Shown here: positions 37,682 to 45,602 of the stretch, piece after piece
Numbering within the stretch: position 1 is the first letter of the stretch
Layout: every line of letters starts with the position of its first letter
Origin: Granulicella sibirica
GTDB taxonomy: Bacteria; Acidobacteriota; Terriglobia; Terriglobales; Acidobacteriaceae
Reading direction: 5' to 3'
NCBI RefSeq assembly: GCF_004115155.1
Contig: NZ_RDSM01000001.1
Location: 2,418,001-2,482,000, forward strand
DNA: 64,000 nucleotides
Position numbers and translations under genes: made by a program
The notes under the pieces: model-generated
What the model saw: the letters and a program-made list of their open reading frames with translations, nothing else
Told to the model about the DNA's origin: nothing
Databases searched by the model: none

Positions 37682-38773
37682 ATGATGCGTCCTGAAAACC
37701 CCACACCCGCGCCTGCACGCACCTTTGCTCGCTTGCTTCTTTGGACGTTTCTTCTGGCGGCATGTCTCACAGCGCCCGTCATCGCACAGAGCCACACCGC
37801 AGTCCCATCGGACGAGACCCGCCCGCCCCATCGCACCCGCCTCATCCTCAAGGACGGCAGCTACCAGATCGTCATGAGCTATAAGGTCCAGGGCGACGTC
37901 GTCCGCTTCGTCAGCGCCGAGCGCTCCGGAGACACCGAAGAGATCCCCACCGCGCTGGTCGATCTCGACGCGACCCGCAAGTACGAGCAGGCTCACACTC
38001 CGCCTGATCCCAACGCCCCACAGCAGGACAAGCGTCCACCGGCTCTCGACCCGGAACTCATCAAGGAAGAAGCCGATCGCGCCTCACGCACCCCCGAAGT
38101 CGCTCCTGACCTGCGCCTCGACACCGAAGACGCCGTTCTACTGCTCGACACCTTCCACGGCGCACCCGAGCTCGTCCCACTCGTTCAGAGTGGCGGCGAC
38201 CTCAACAAGAGCACAGCCCATAGCTTCGTCAAAGGCATCGTCAACCCACTCGCGAGCTCCCACCAGATCGTCCAGATCAAGGGCACCCGCGCCCCCGTCC
38301 AGAGCCACGTCGCCGAACCCGTCCTCTATCTCCGCCTCGGTGATGAGGTCGGAGCCCCCACCGGCTCCGCTCCCATGGTCGTCGATACCAGCGGCTCCCA
38401 CGCCGACGCGACGAGCGTTCCCACAGGGGGCTCACCCGACAGCCGTTACGTCATCCTCCGCGCCGACGTCCGCCAGGATGTTCGCGTGCTCGCCAGCTTT
38501 AAGATCAGCGCCCTCGGCACTGTACACCGCCAGGAAGACGTCGTCGAAACCAAGACCGAGATCCTCCCCGGTGGCCACTGGATGAAGCTCACCCCCACGC
38601 AACCGCTCGATTTCGGCGAGTTCGCTCTCATGGAGGTCGTGTCGGAGAAAGAGGTCAACCTCGGCGTCTGGGACTTCGGCGTCCACCCCACCGCCCCGGA
38701 CAACCGCGACGCTCTCCATCCCGAACCACGCCGTCCAGCCTCCCTCGAACGTCACCCACGCGACAAGGAATAA
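37682..38773 (+). CDS. Secreted acidobacterial protein of unknown function
   Basis: A 363-residue exported protein. Signal peptide LLLWTFLLAACLTAPVIAQS, then a short beta domain RLILKDGSYQIVMSYKVQGDVVRFVSAERSG, a pattern often seen in acidobacterial proteins that present a small beta-barrel-like module. A Pro/Asp-rich linker leads to a second domain with strands such as RYVILRADVRQDVRVLASFKI and PLDFGEFALMEVV. The C-terminus is polar and basic. No catalytic motif is visible. It is divergent from the DUF2946-like gene and convergent with the diguanylate cyclase, 11 bases away. Confidence 0.75.
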   Translation: MMRPENPTPAPARTFARLLLWTFLLAACLTAPVIAQSHTAVPSDETRPPHRTRLILKDGSYQIVMSYKVQGDVVRFVSAERSGDTEEIPTALVDLDATRKYEQAHTPPDPNAPQQDKRPPALDPELIKEEADRASRTPEVAPDLRLDTEDAVLLLDTFHGAPELVPLVQSGGDLNKSTAHSFVKGIVNPLASSHQIVQIKGTRAPVQSHVAEPVLYLRLGDEVGAPTGSAPMVVDTSGSHADATSVPTGGSPDSRYVILRADVRQDVRVLASFKISALGTVHRQEDVVETKTEILPGGHWMKLTPTQPLDFGEFALMEVVSEKEVNLGVWDFGVHPTAPDNRDALHPEPRRPASLERHPRDKE

Positions 38774-38784
38774 CGAGTGTCAAG

Positions 38785-39912
38785 CTAAGAGGGCCGAGCC
38801 CCGTCCATCGGCGGATGCATCCCACCCACAAGCCCCGCCGGAGGGCTCATTCCAGGCATCAGCCCGACGCCCATCACGGCAAGATTATTCCGCGTCGTCT
38901 TCTTCACCTCATACATCATCGCGTCGGCAGCTTGCAGCATCTCGTGGACCGACTTCCCATCCTCGGGAAACGTCGCCAGTCCAAAGCTCCCGGTCAGCCG
39001 CAGTGAAAGAGCCTCGGACTCGAGAAACCGCGTCTCCTGCAGCCCCGTGAAGAGCTTCTTCGCCAGCCCCACAGCCTCGTCCTTCCCGGTCCCCGGCATC
39101 AGCACCACGAACTCATCCCCGCCATACCGAAACGCCGAGCATCCACGGCCGATCCTCTGCCGGATCATCTCGCCCACCTCTGCCAGCAACCGGCTCCCCA
39201 CCAGGTGCCCATGCTTGTCATTGACCGACTTGAACCTGTCAAGATCGAAGAACAACAGGCTGAACTCCTCACCGCCGCTTGCCTTACTACGAAGCACGCA
39301 CTCCTCCATCAGGCTGTAGAGATGCCGCGCGTTGAACAGCCCTGTGCAGTCATCCGTGATGCTCAGCAGGTGAATCAGCTTCATCGAGTTCGCGTTCTGA
39401 ATCGCGATTGCCGCGTAGTCGCACAGGATCCGCAGAAACGAGATCGAGTATTCGGACATCAGGTCGAGCTTGCTGTTCAAAATCTGCAGCACGCCCAGCG
39501 TCTTCCCGTTCGACCGGATCGGAACGCAGGCCATCGAGTTGATCCTCAACTCGGGATGCTTTCGCGCGAACTCCGACCAGTGCGGATCCAGCATCACATC
39601 GGGCACGACCAGCGGGTTTCCGGTCTCCGCCACCCACCCGGCAACACTCTCGCCCATCTTCACCCGCAGGCCCTTCAGCCTCTCGGCCTGTTCGCCCACC
39701 GCAATCTCGTAATAAAGCTCGTTGGTGTTTTCATCCACCATCAGGAGCGACCAGCGCTCCGGCCCGAAGAAGCCGGCCATCTTGTCCATGATGGCGAGGA
39801 GGATTGTTTCGAGTTCGAGCGTGGAGGTAAGCGCACGCGCTACGTCATGGAACACCTTGAGGTGATCCATCTGACGGCTCTCGATCACCTGGAAAGAAAA
39901 TTTGTTCGCCAT
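38785..39912 (-). CDS. GAF-GGDEF diguanylate cyclase
   Basis: A 375-residue cytosolic enzyme that should make cyclic di-GMP from GTP. An N-terminal GAF domain spans about residues 20-175 (ALTSTLELETILLAIMDKM ... VAGWVAETGNPLVVPDV, NSMACVPI). The GGDEF domain follows: DDCTGLFNARHLY, LLFFDLDRFKSVNDKHGH and the intact active site YGGDEFVVL. No RxxD inhibitory site precedes GGDEF, so product feedback there is unlikely. ATG 39912 follows a GGGGG ribosome-binding site. The Met/Pro/Gly-rich tail is probably disordered. Confidence 0.95.
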   Translation of the reverse strand: MANKFSFQVIESRQMDHLKVFHDVARALTSTLELETILLAIMDKMAGFFGPERWSLLMVDENTNELYYEIAVGEQAERLKGLRVKMGESVAGWVAETGNPLVVPDVMLDPHWSEFARKHPELRINSMACVPIRSNGKTLGVLQILNSKLDLMSEYSISFLRILCDYAAIAIQNANSMKLIHLLSITDDCTGLFNARHLYSLMEECVLRSKASGGEEFSLLFFDLDRFKSVNDKHGHLVGSRLLAEVGEMIRQRIGRGCSAFRYGGDEFVVLMPGTGKDEAVGLAKKLFTGLQETRFLESEALSLRLTGSFGLATFPEDGKSVHEMLQAADAMMYEVKKTTRNNLAVMGVGLMPGMSPPAGLVGGMHPPMDGARPS

Positions 39913-40035
39913 GGGAACCCCCGTAGGAACACTCAAATATTCAGAACGACATGGTCTGACATACGTGGCCCGTCTCGCTCGATCTCTGCCGAGTAACAAC
40001 AAAGTAGCACATGGTAACGGCTAAGTACCACATTT

Positions 40036-41166
40036 CTAACCGCCTATGTGCACCATGCTCCGGGACGGCTGCTCGAATCCAGCCTCGCCGATATGGTGGC
40101 GCGCTTCCTTTCGCATGACCACTTGCCGGATATACGCAGCTAGTTCGTCATCGGTTCCACCGCGCTGCATCCGCCCATGCAAATCGTGATCGCTCTGCGA
40201 AAACAGGCACGTCCGGATCTTTCCATCGGACGTCAGCCGCACCCGGCTGCAGTGTCCGCAGAACGGCCGCGACACCGGCGCGATGATTCCAATCTCACCC
40301 ATACCGTCGTCGAACGTGAATCTCCGCGCCGTCTCGCTCGCCGCATTGGGAGCCAGATCGCGCAGGGGACGCAGCGCCTTGAGCCGCGCCACGATCTCGT
40401 CCATGGTAACCACCGTTTCGGGCTTCCACGTGCGATCTTCCTCGAGCGGCATGAACTCGATAAACCGCACGATCACGCCCTCTCGCCGCGAGAACTCCGC
40501 GAACGCCTCGATCTGCCCGTCGTTGAACCCGCGCAGCAAAACGCAGTTCACCTTCACCGGTCCAAGTCCGGCCGCCTGTGCCGCCCTCACACCTGCAAGA
40601 ACCTTCTCGTAGGACCGCGGAACCCGCGTAATCCTAGCGAACGTCTCGGCATCCACGGCATCCATGCTGACCGTCACCCGGTTCAGCCCCGCCCGTTTCA
40701 ACGGTTCCGCCAGGCCCTCCAACAAATGGCCATTCGTGGTCAGCGCAAGATCCAGCGGAAGCCCTTCCGGAGCATCCTCCGGTCCACCCCACGCCGAGGT
40801 CCGCGTTCCGTCCGGCAGGAAAGCCGTCCGCATCCGCGACAACTCTTCGACCATCTCCACAAGACCAGCCCGAAGCAGCGGCTCACCGCCCGTCAGCCGT
40901 ACCTTCTCCACCCCAAGCGAGACGAACAGCCCGATCATCCGCACATAGTCCGAGATGGGAAGCTCGGTGTACAGTGCCCCTTCGTTGCCCGTGCGGCAGT
41001 ACACGCACCGGTAATTACACCGGTCGGTCACTGAGATCCGCAGATCCGTGATCGCCCTCCCGAACTTGTCCCGCAGCCTTTCCTCCGCAGGCACGAGCGC
41101 ACTCAGGCGCGTGTCGCCGAGCACGGTAAAAAGGTTCGATTGCAGGTCAGTCACGAGGGTTGCCAT
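40036..41166 (-). CDS. moaA: GTP 3',8-cyclase MoaA (molybdenum cofactor biosynthesis)
   Basis: MoaA is a radical-SAM enzyme that begins molybdopterin synthesis from GTP. The radical SAM cluster motif is C50-x3-C54-x2-C57 (RCNYRCVYC), with RLTGGEPLLR for SAM binding. The C-terminal cluster is CGHCSRVRLTSDGKIRTC. The tail MVHIGG ends in the conserved GG. At 376 residues it is longer than usual because of an insert around residues 110-135 (LPDGTRTSAWGGPEDAPEG). No other moa gene is adjacent. The formate dehydrogenase 12 kb away is a natural consumer of the cofactor. Confidence 0.96.
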   Translation of the reverse strand: MATLVTDLQSNLFTVLGDTRLSALVPAEERLRDKFGRAITDLRISVTDRCNYRCVYCRTGNEGALYTELPISDYVRMIGLFVSLGVEKVRLTGGEPLLRAGLVEMVEELSRMRTAFLPDGTRTSAWGGPEDAPEGLPLDLALTTNGHLLEGLAEPLKRAGLNRVTVSMDAVDAETFARITRVPRSYEKVLAGVRAAQAAGLGPVKVNCVLLRGFNDGQIEAFAEFSRREGVIVRFIEFMPLEEDRTWKPETVVTMDEIVARLKALRPLRDLAPNAASETARRFTFDDGMGEIGIIAPVSRPFCGHCSRVRLTSDGKIRTCLFSQSDHDLHGRMQRGGTDDELAAYIRQVVMRKEARHHIGEAGFEQPSRSMVHIGG

Positions 41167-41374
41167 AAAAACTCAGTCTATAGCTAGGATGCCGACCCGA
41201 AGACATCGATTCACCCCACCCACCAATGCCGTTCACCCAATCAGAACGCCGCTCCCGGGATGATCTTCCTGGCACTTCCGTTTCTTCTTGATCGAACTCC
41301 TGCGATTGATTAACGTTGGGCGCACGGCCCCGCACTCCTCTGCTTCGCACGACGCTTCAAGAGGCCTCCCGGTC

Positions 41375-41821
41375 ATGGCGACTCCCGATACCTTTCAGCT
41401 CTGGATCTCAGCGCAGACGATTCCCCTCGCTATCCTCGCAACCCTGCTCGCTGCCGGGTTTCTCCTCCTTTACCTCTCCGCCCTGCGCCGCCGGCGCGCC
41501 CTCATTCGCGAGCGCGCCGGCCACACCGAAGAAGGCTTCGTCCGCCACCTCGCCACCTTCGGCTTCGACCCCGCCATCGCCCGCAGCACCTACCGCTATC
41601 TCCAGGACGTTCAAAACGTTCACTTCCCCATCCTGCTGCACGACGCGCTCGACGAAGACCTCGGCCTTGGCACCGAAGACGTGGACGAGTCCCGAAAGGA
41701 TTTACTCGCCGCAAACCAGCGTGAACTCCGCCCCGGCCTCCGCCACGAGCCCCTCATCACCGTCGAAGACCTCATCCGCTTCATCCAGGCCTCACCCCGC
41801 CGCCGCGACGAAGCCGCCTGA
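41375..41821 (+). CDS. Small single-pass membrane protein of unknown function
   Basis: The 148 residues from ATG 41375 have one transmembrane helix near the N-terminus (IPLAILATLLAAGFLLLYLSAL), then a basic stop-transfer RRRRALIRER. The cytosolic domain includes SVRYLQ-like helix RSTYRYLQDVQNVHFPILLHDALDEDLGL, an acidic DVDESRKDLL and a C-terminal helix. No family is recognised. It is divergent from moaA. Confidence 0.75.
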   Translation: MATPDTFQLWISAQTIPLAILATLLAAGFLLLYLSALRRRRALIRERAGHTEEGFVRHLATFGFDPAIARSTYRYLQDVQNVHFPILLHDALDEDLGLGTEDVDESRKDLLAANQRELRPGLRHEPLITVEDLIRFIQASPRRRDEAA

Positions 41822-41833
41822 CCACAAACAGAA

Positions 41834-41858
41834 AAGCCGGTCCCCGAAGGAACCGGCC
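41834..41858 (-). terminator. Intrinsic terminator between convergent small genes
   Basis: Leftward reading gives GCCGGTTCC, loop TTC, GGGGACCGGC, then TTTTCTGTTTG. The stem has a single bulge and the T-tract follows directly. It lies between the stop of the rightward gene at 41821 and the stop of the leftward membrane gene at 41880, so it serves the leftward gene. Confidence 0.7.
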
Positions 41859-41879
41859 CGTCTCAACCTCTCCAAACGC

Positions 41880-42164
41880 TTAGTAGCTGATGAACTCGTT
41901 GCTTCCACGCCGAAGGTGGATCCCCGCGGCGCCGAAGATGATCGCAAGCGCGGCAGTCATCATGTTCCAGTACGCTATCGGATGCGTCCAGCCCGGCGAG
42001 TAGGTCAGATCCTGCCCGGACCACAGCGTCAGTAGCGTCGAAACGATGATGCACTGGAAGCAGATCACCAGGAAAAGCTGTCCACGGCGACGACGCCGAT
42101 CGAGCGCCTCCACCTCATCCGGTGTCAGGTTCCGTTCCGCCGCAGGAATCAACAGGTTCGCCAT
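41880..42164 (-). CDS. Small two-helix membrane protein of unknown function
   Basis: The 94 residues from ATG 42164 follow GGGAG. A cytosolic N-terminus (MANLLIPAAERNLTPDEVEALDRRRRRG) leads to two transmembrane helices (LFLVICFQCIIVSTLLTLW and YWNMMTAALAIIFGAAGIHL) separated by a short loop with SPGWTHPI. No recognised domain. It probably sits in the inner membrane. Confidence 0.72.
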   Translation of the reverse strand: MANLLIPAAERNLTPDEVEALDRRRRRGQLFLVICFQCIIVSTLLTLWSGQDLTYSPGWTHPIAYWNMMTAALAIIFGAAGIHLRRGSNEFISY

Positions 42165-42299
42165 CAGCAATCTCCCAGGTACGTCAAAGCTTCTCGCGTT
42201 CGTACAGACCGCTCACAACGCTATTACATCACAGCCCAGGCACTTCGGGAACTGGAAGAGAGGTCCTCGCGCGAAATCCACGGAACCCCGCTCCCGAAT

Positions 42300-42572
42300 C
42301 TACAAGAACGCCACCGACTGCAGCCCAACCACATCGAATCGCTTCCGGCACCGGATATTCTTGCATCCCATCGGATCGTCCCGCCGCACCATGTAGCTCT
42401 GCGCCTTGGCGAACCGGGCTTTATCCCGCTCGTCCGCCCCGCGCGGCAGTTGCGCCTTCTTCCTCCGCACAATCCACGACACCTGATATTCACCCGGCTG
42501 CCCGCAGTGCGGACACGTCATCGTATGTGTCCGCATCTCCGATTTTTCATCAAAAAAGTCCCGTTCTTCCAT
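42300..42572 (-). CDS. Small zinc-ribbon protein of unknown function
   Basis: A 90-residue basic protein, ATG 42572 with GAGGTG upstream. A Cys4 ribbon is seen as CPHCG near residue 20 and CKNIRC near residue 70, with a Lys/Arg-rich middle (VRRKKAQLPRGADERDKARF). The spacing fits a zinc ribbon that could bind RNA or protein. No family is recognised. Confidence 0.7.
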   Translation of the reverse strand: MEERDFFDEKSEMRTHTMTCPHCGQPGEYQVSWIVRRKKAQLPRGADERDKARFAKAQSYMVRRDDPMGCKNIRCRKRFDVVGLQSVAFL

Positions 42573-42738
42573 CCGTCACCTCGTTTCCCTACATCCCGCT
42601 GACGATTGGCTCACCTTCACCCCTCGTATTGATAAGATGCGCCTTCGAATCCCGAAGCCCATCCGAAGCTGAGTATTGCATAATCACCAAGGGCTTCGCA
42701 GTTCCGTCCTACACACGCCGAAACCGGCCAGGAACGCC

Positions 42739-42921
42739 ATGAGCAAACCAAAAAAGCGCGTCTTCTCCACCGTCAAAGCGGTCAAAGCGAACGCTCGCGA
42801 GCGCATCGGATCACCCCCACCCGAGCGCGTCATTCCCGATCCGAAACAAAAGGCCGCTGCCAAGCCGAAGCATAAAGAGACCCTCGCCGATCTCCTGAAC
42901 CCCGACCCGGACCGCGCCTGA
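42739..42921 (+). CDS. Small basic protein of unknown function
   Basis: Sixty residues from ATG 42739, with AGGA upstream. The sequence is very Lys/Pro/Arg-rich (MSKPKKRVFSTVKAVKANARER ... KQKAAAKPKHKETLADLLNPD) and probably disordered. It precedes the SIMPL gene by 40 bases. Coding status rests on the ribosome-binding site and clean frame only. Confidence 0.5.
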   Translation: MSKPKKRVFSTVKAVKANARERIGSPPPERVIPDPKQKAAAKPKHKETLADLLNPDPDRA

Positions 42922-42961
42922 CCCGGCCCGATCCCCAAAGATCCCAGAAAGCCAGACCCCC

Positions 42962-43684
42962 ATGCGCCTCTCCACGAAGCCCTTCCTCCTGCTAGCCGCT
43001 TTCGCCGCCACTCTGCCCGTGTTCTCCCAGACCATCCAGGTCAACAAGGACAACCGCACCATCGCCATCACCGCCACCGACGAGGCCTCCGCCCCAGCCG
43101 ACCTCGCCGCTGTCACCGTCGGCTTCGAGACCTTTGGCGCCGACCAGGCCCAGACCTACGCCGACGCTACCCGCACTTCGAACGCCATCAACGACGCCCT
43201 TAAAGCCGCCGGAGTCCAGCCCGACCAGATCGAAAGCCGCGAGCAGAACCTCTCCCCCATCGACGAAAACGACAAACTCCACTTCGCCAAAGGCCTCCGC
43301 TTCCGCTTCTCCCAGTCCTGGCAGGTCACCGTCCCTGCCGCAAACGCCGCCGCAACCCTCCATGCCGCCGTCCTCGCCGGGGCCAACAACAGCGGGAACA
43401 TCGAGTGGAAGCTCAAGAGCGAAGACGCCGTTGAAGGAGACGCCGCCGCCAAAGCCCTCGAACACGCCCACAAAATGGCCGAACGCATGGCCCAGGGCCT
43501 CGGCATCAAGCTCGGCCCCCTGGTCTACGCCAGCAACCAGGCCCAGGCCCGTCCGGTCATGATGATGAGCGCCATGGCCCGAGGTGCAGCCGCTCCGATG
43601 CCAAAAGCCCTCAAACCACTCGCCATCTCGCCCGAGAAGATCACCCGCTCCGCCACCGTCTACGCTGTCTTCTCCGTCGAATAG
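42962..43684 (+). CDS. Periplasmic SIMPL-domain (DUF541) protein
   Basis: A 240-residue exported protein with signal peptide MRLSTKPFLLLAAFAATLPVFS and a DUF541/SIMPL domain: VNKDNRTIAITATDEASAPADLAAVTVGF near the N-terminus, then AINDALKAAGVQPDQIESREQNLSP and a C-terminal YAVFSVE strand. Family members (for example YggE) are periplasmic and linked to oxidative stress or kinase signalling, with no defined activity. The stop is three bases from that of the convergent TPR gene. Confidence 0.92.
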   Translation: MRLSTKPFLLLAAFAATLPVFSQTIQVNKDNRTIAITATDEASAPADLAAVTVGFETFGADQAQTYADATRTSNAINDALKAAGVQPDQIESREQNLSPIDENDKLHFAKGLRFRFSQSWQVTVPAANAAATLHAAVLAGANNSGNIEWKLKSEDAVEGDAAAKALEHAHKMAERMAQGLGIKLGPLVYASNQAQARPVMMMSAMARGAAAPMPKALKPLAISPEKITRSATVYAVFSVE

Positions 43685-43687
43685 CCT

Positions 43688-44584
43688 CTATCGCGCCGGG
43701 TGAATCACATACTTGTACATGTAAGCCCGCAGCGTGTCCTTATGCTCTGCCCGGTACCCCGGGTAGTCCTGCGCGATCCCCGGATCCCAGTGGTCGAGCA
43801 GCACGCAGCTTTCGAGCATCCCATCTTTATCGAGCGCTTGCATTGACCTGAGCGTGGGATCAAGCTGCCCGTCCGGCAACCTCCCATCCTTCTGCATTGC
43901 CGCCACTGCCGCCAGCACCCCACGCAGACTCTCCATCTCCTCCGCCAGCGAATCCCGATACGCCTTCTCCGCCGGATATCGCTGGTGAAACTCTCTCCCA
44001 CTCCACGCCGCAGGGGCAGCAGCATAAGCCGCCCAGGCTTCCGCAGCCGGCCGTTTCGCAGTTCCCGGATCGACCGCCGGCCTCACCTGCCCCTGCGCGT
44101 CAACCGTCGCTCGCGCTGGCAGACGAATCGGCGGATCAGACAAATGCGCATGGTTCGCGTCCGCCCACCGCTTCAACCCCTGCCGCGGAGCCTTCACATA
44201 CGGCTCGGCCAGGATCGCCTCCACGAACTTCTCCTCCGCACCCTTCATGTCGGCCGCCTTCATCAGCGCATCGCCCCAGAGCCGATAAGCCGCCTCGCGG
44301 TTCGGATCGATCGCCACCGCCCGCGCATAGTAGGCAACCGCCTTCTGCGGCTCTTCCAGCCGCGTCTCGGTCTCCCCTGCCAGCGTTACCGCCTCGTAAG
44401 CCTTCGTATCGGCTGCGGCCGCCTGCTCATAAAGGCTGAGTGCACCCCGCAAATCCCCTTCCGCAAAAGCCTTGTTTCCCCGCGAGATCGCATCAGTCTT
44501 CGCTTGTGCGGGCGAAGCCTGCACCCCGGCCATCCCCGCCAGCAACAAAGCGGCCAGTCCCAAAGCCCGACGCCCAGCGATCAT
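43688..44584 (-). CDS. Exported TPR-repeat protein
   Basis: The 298 residues start at ATG 44584, giving a signal peptide ALGLAALLLAGMAGVQASPAQA. Three TPR units follow (ISRGNKAFAEGDLRGALSLYEQAAAAD, EAVTLAGETETRLEEPQKAVAYYARAVAIDP, EAAYRLWGDALMKAADMKGAEEKFVEAILAEP). The C-terminal part has conserved-looking blocks FHQRYPAEKAYRDSLAEE and LDHWDPGIAQDYPGYRAEHKD, likely a second domain of acidobacterial distribution. It probably scaffolds protein contacts in the periplasm. Confidence 0.82.
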   Translation of the reverse strand: MIAGRRALGLAALLLAGMAGVQASPAQAKTDAISRGNKAFAEGDLRGALSLYEQAAAADTKAYEAVTLAGETETRLEEPQKAVAYYARAVAIDPNREAAYRLWGDALMKAADMKGAEEKFVEAILAEPYVKAPRQGLKRWADANHAHLSDPPIRLPARATVDAQGQVRPAVDPGTAKRPAAEAWAAYAAAPAAWSGREFHQRYPAEKAYRDSLAEEMESLRGVLAAVAAMQKDGRLPDGQLDPTLRSMQALDKDGMLESCVLLDHWDPGIAQDYPGYRAEHKDTLRAYMYKYVIHPAR

Positions 44585-44679
44585 CCGTCCCAACCTCCAG
44601 GCGCACCGAATCCCGTCCACCACGTTAAACACCGCTCCCAGCCCTTTGGCAAGCCGCAACCTCGATAGACTGGAACGAT

Positions 44680-45378
44680 ATGAGTCTCGACGTAGCCCTC
44701 GTCCTCTTCCAAGTCGTCGTACTCTTCTTCACCATCTGCGTCCAGGAATGCGCCCACGCCTACACCGCCTGGCGTCTCGGCGACGCGACCGGCAAGATGC
44801 TCGGCCGCATCACCCTCAACCCCCTCAAGCAGCTCGACCTCATCGGCTCGGTGATCTTCCCCGTCATCGGCCTCTTCTACGGCTGGGCACCCATCGGCTG
44901 GGGCAGGCCGGTCCCCGTCACCACCCGCAACTTCCGCCACTATCGCCGCGACGACATCCTCACCGCCCTTGCCGGCCCCGCCTCCAACCTCGGCCTCGCC
45001 ATAGCCGCCCTCCTTCTCCTCGTCGTACTCAAGCACAGCATGGCCGGGGGCTCCCTCGCCGTAGTCGCCGCCATCTTCGTCGCCTTCAAGAGCCCAGGCA
45101 TCGACCTCTCCGTCCTGCCGGCCCTCTTCCCCATCGCCCTCCTCCTGTATTACGTCGTCTTCATCAACCTCACGATGTTCGTCTTCAACCTCATCCCCAT
45201 CCCGCCCCTCGACGGAGCCACCGTCCTCCGCCACTATCTCCCACCTGGAGCCCTGAAGATCTACGACAACCTCGGTATCTTCTCCCTCGTCATCTTCTTC
45301 CTCCTCGGTGGCCGCATCATGAGCATCTTCTTCCCCCCACTGCTCAACATCTTCAACGGCGTTCTCAACACCCTGTAA
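44680..45378 (+). CDS. M50-family membrane protease homologue with altered HExxH motif
   Basis: A 232-residue membrane protein of the site-2-protease group with six hydrophobic segments. The metal motif in the first helix reads Q22-E-C-A-H26 where active proteases have HExxH. The following AYTAWRLGD and GRITLNPLKQLDLIGS match the family, and the third ligand motif is intact as PIPPLDG (D178) near VFNLIPI. If the Gln substitution is real, zinc binding would be impaired. Activity is therefore in doubt, and a pseudo-protease is possible. It is divergent from the TPR gene. Confidence 0.85.
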   Translation: MSLDVALVLFQVVVLFFTICVQECAHAYTAWRLGDATGKMLGRITLNPLKQLDLIGSVIFPVIGLFYGWAPIGWGRPVPVTTRNFRHYRRDDILTALAGPASNLGLAIAALLLLVVLKHSMAGGSLAVVAAIFVAFKSPGIDLSVLPALFPIALLLYYVVFINLTMFVFNLIPIPPLDGATVLRHYLPPGALKIYDNLGIFSLVIFFLLGGRIMSIFFPPLLNIFNGVLNTL

Positions 45379-45418
45379 GCGCCCGTCTTCTCCAACCGAC
45401 CCACAAATGATCGGGTGC

Positions 45419-45457
45419 CCCATCCTCACCGACAGCTTCATCGTCGGTTAGGGTGGG
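45419..45457. repeat. REP-like imperfect palindrome
   Basis: Fifteen base pairs (CCCATCCTCACCGAC against GTCGGTTAGGGTGGG) with one mismatch and one wobble around a nine-base loop. There is no following T-tract, so it is not a standard terminator. It resembles the dispersed intergenic palindromes of GC-rich bacteria. A second short palindrome ATTCCCTGAGGGAAT lies at 45508-45522, followed by GCCGTT-type repeats. Confidence 0.5.
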
Positions 45458-45602
45458 AACGTAAACCGCTCAACCCACGCGCTGTTACCGTTGCCTCTCT
45501 GGTTGTCATTCCCTGAGGGAATCTGCGTTTGCCGTTGCCGTTATCCGTTGTGCCGTCCCAACTACGACCACACCCCTTCATGTACCCTTAAACCAAGAGC
45601 AG

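Noticed and set aside
41286..41314. TTGATC...TAACGT promoter candidate between moaA and the small membrane gene
   Set aside because: The -10 matches only three consensus positions.
42640..42680. TTCGAATCC resembling a tRNA T-loop
   Set aside because: No acceptor stem, D-arm or anticodon arm could be built around it.
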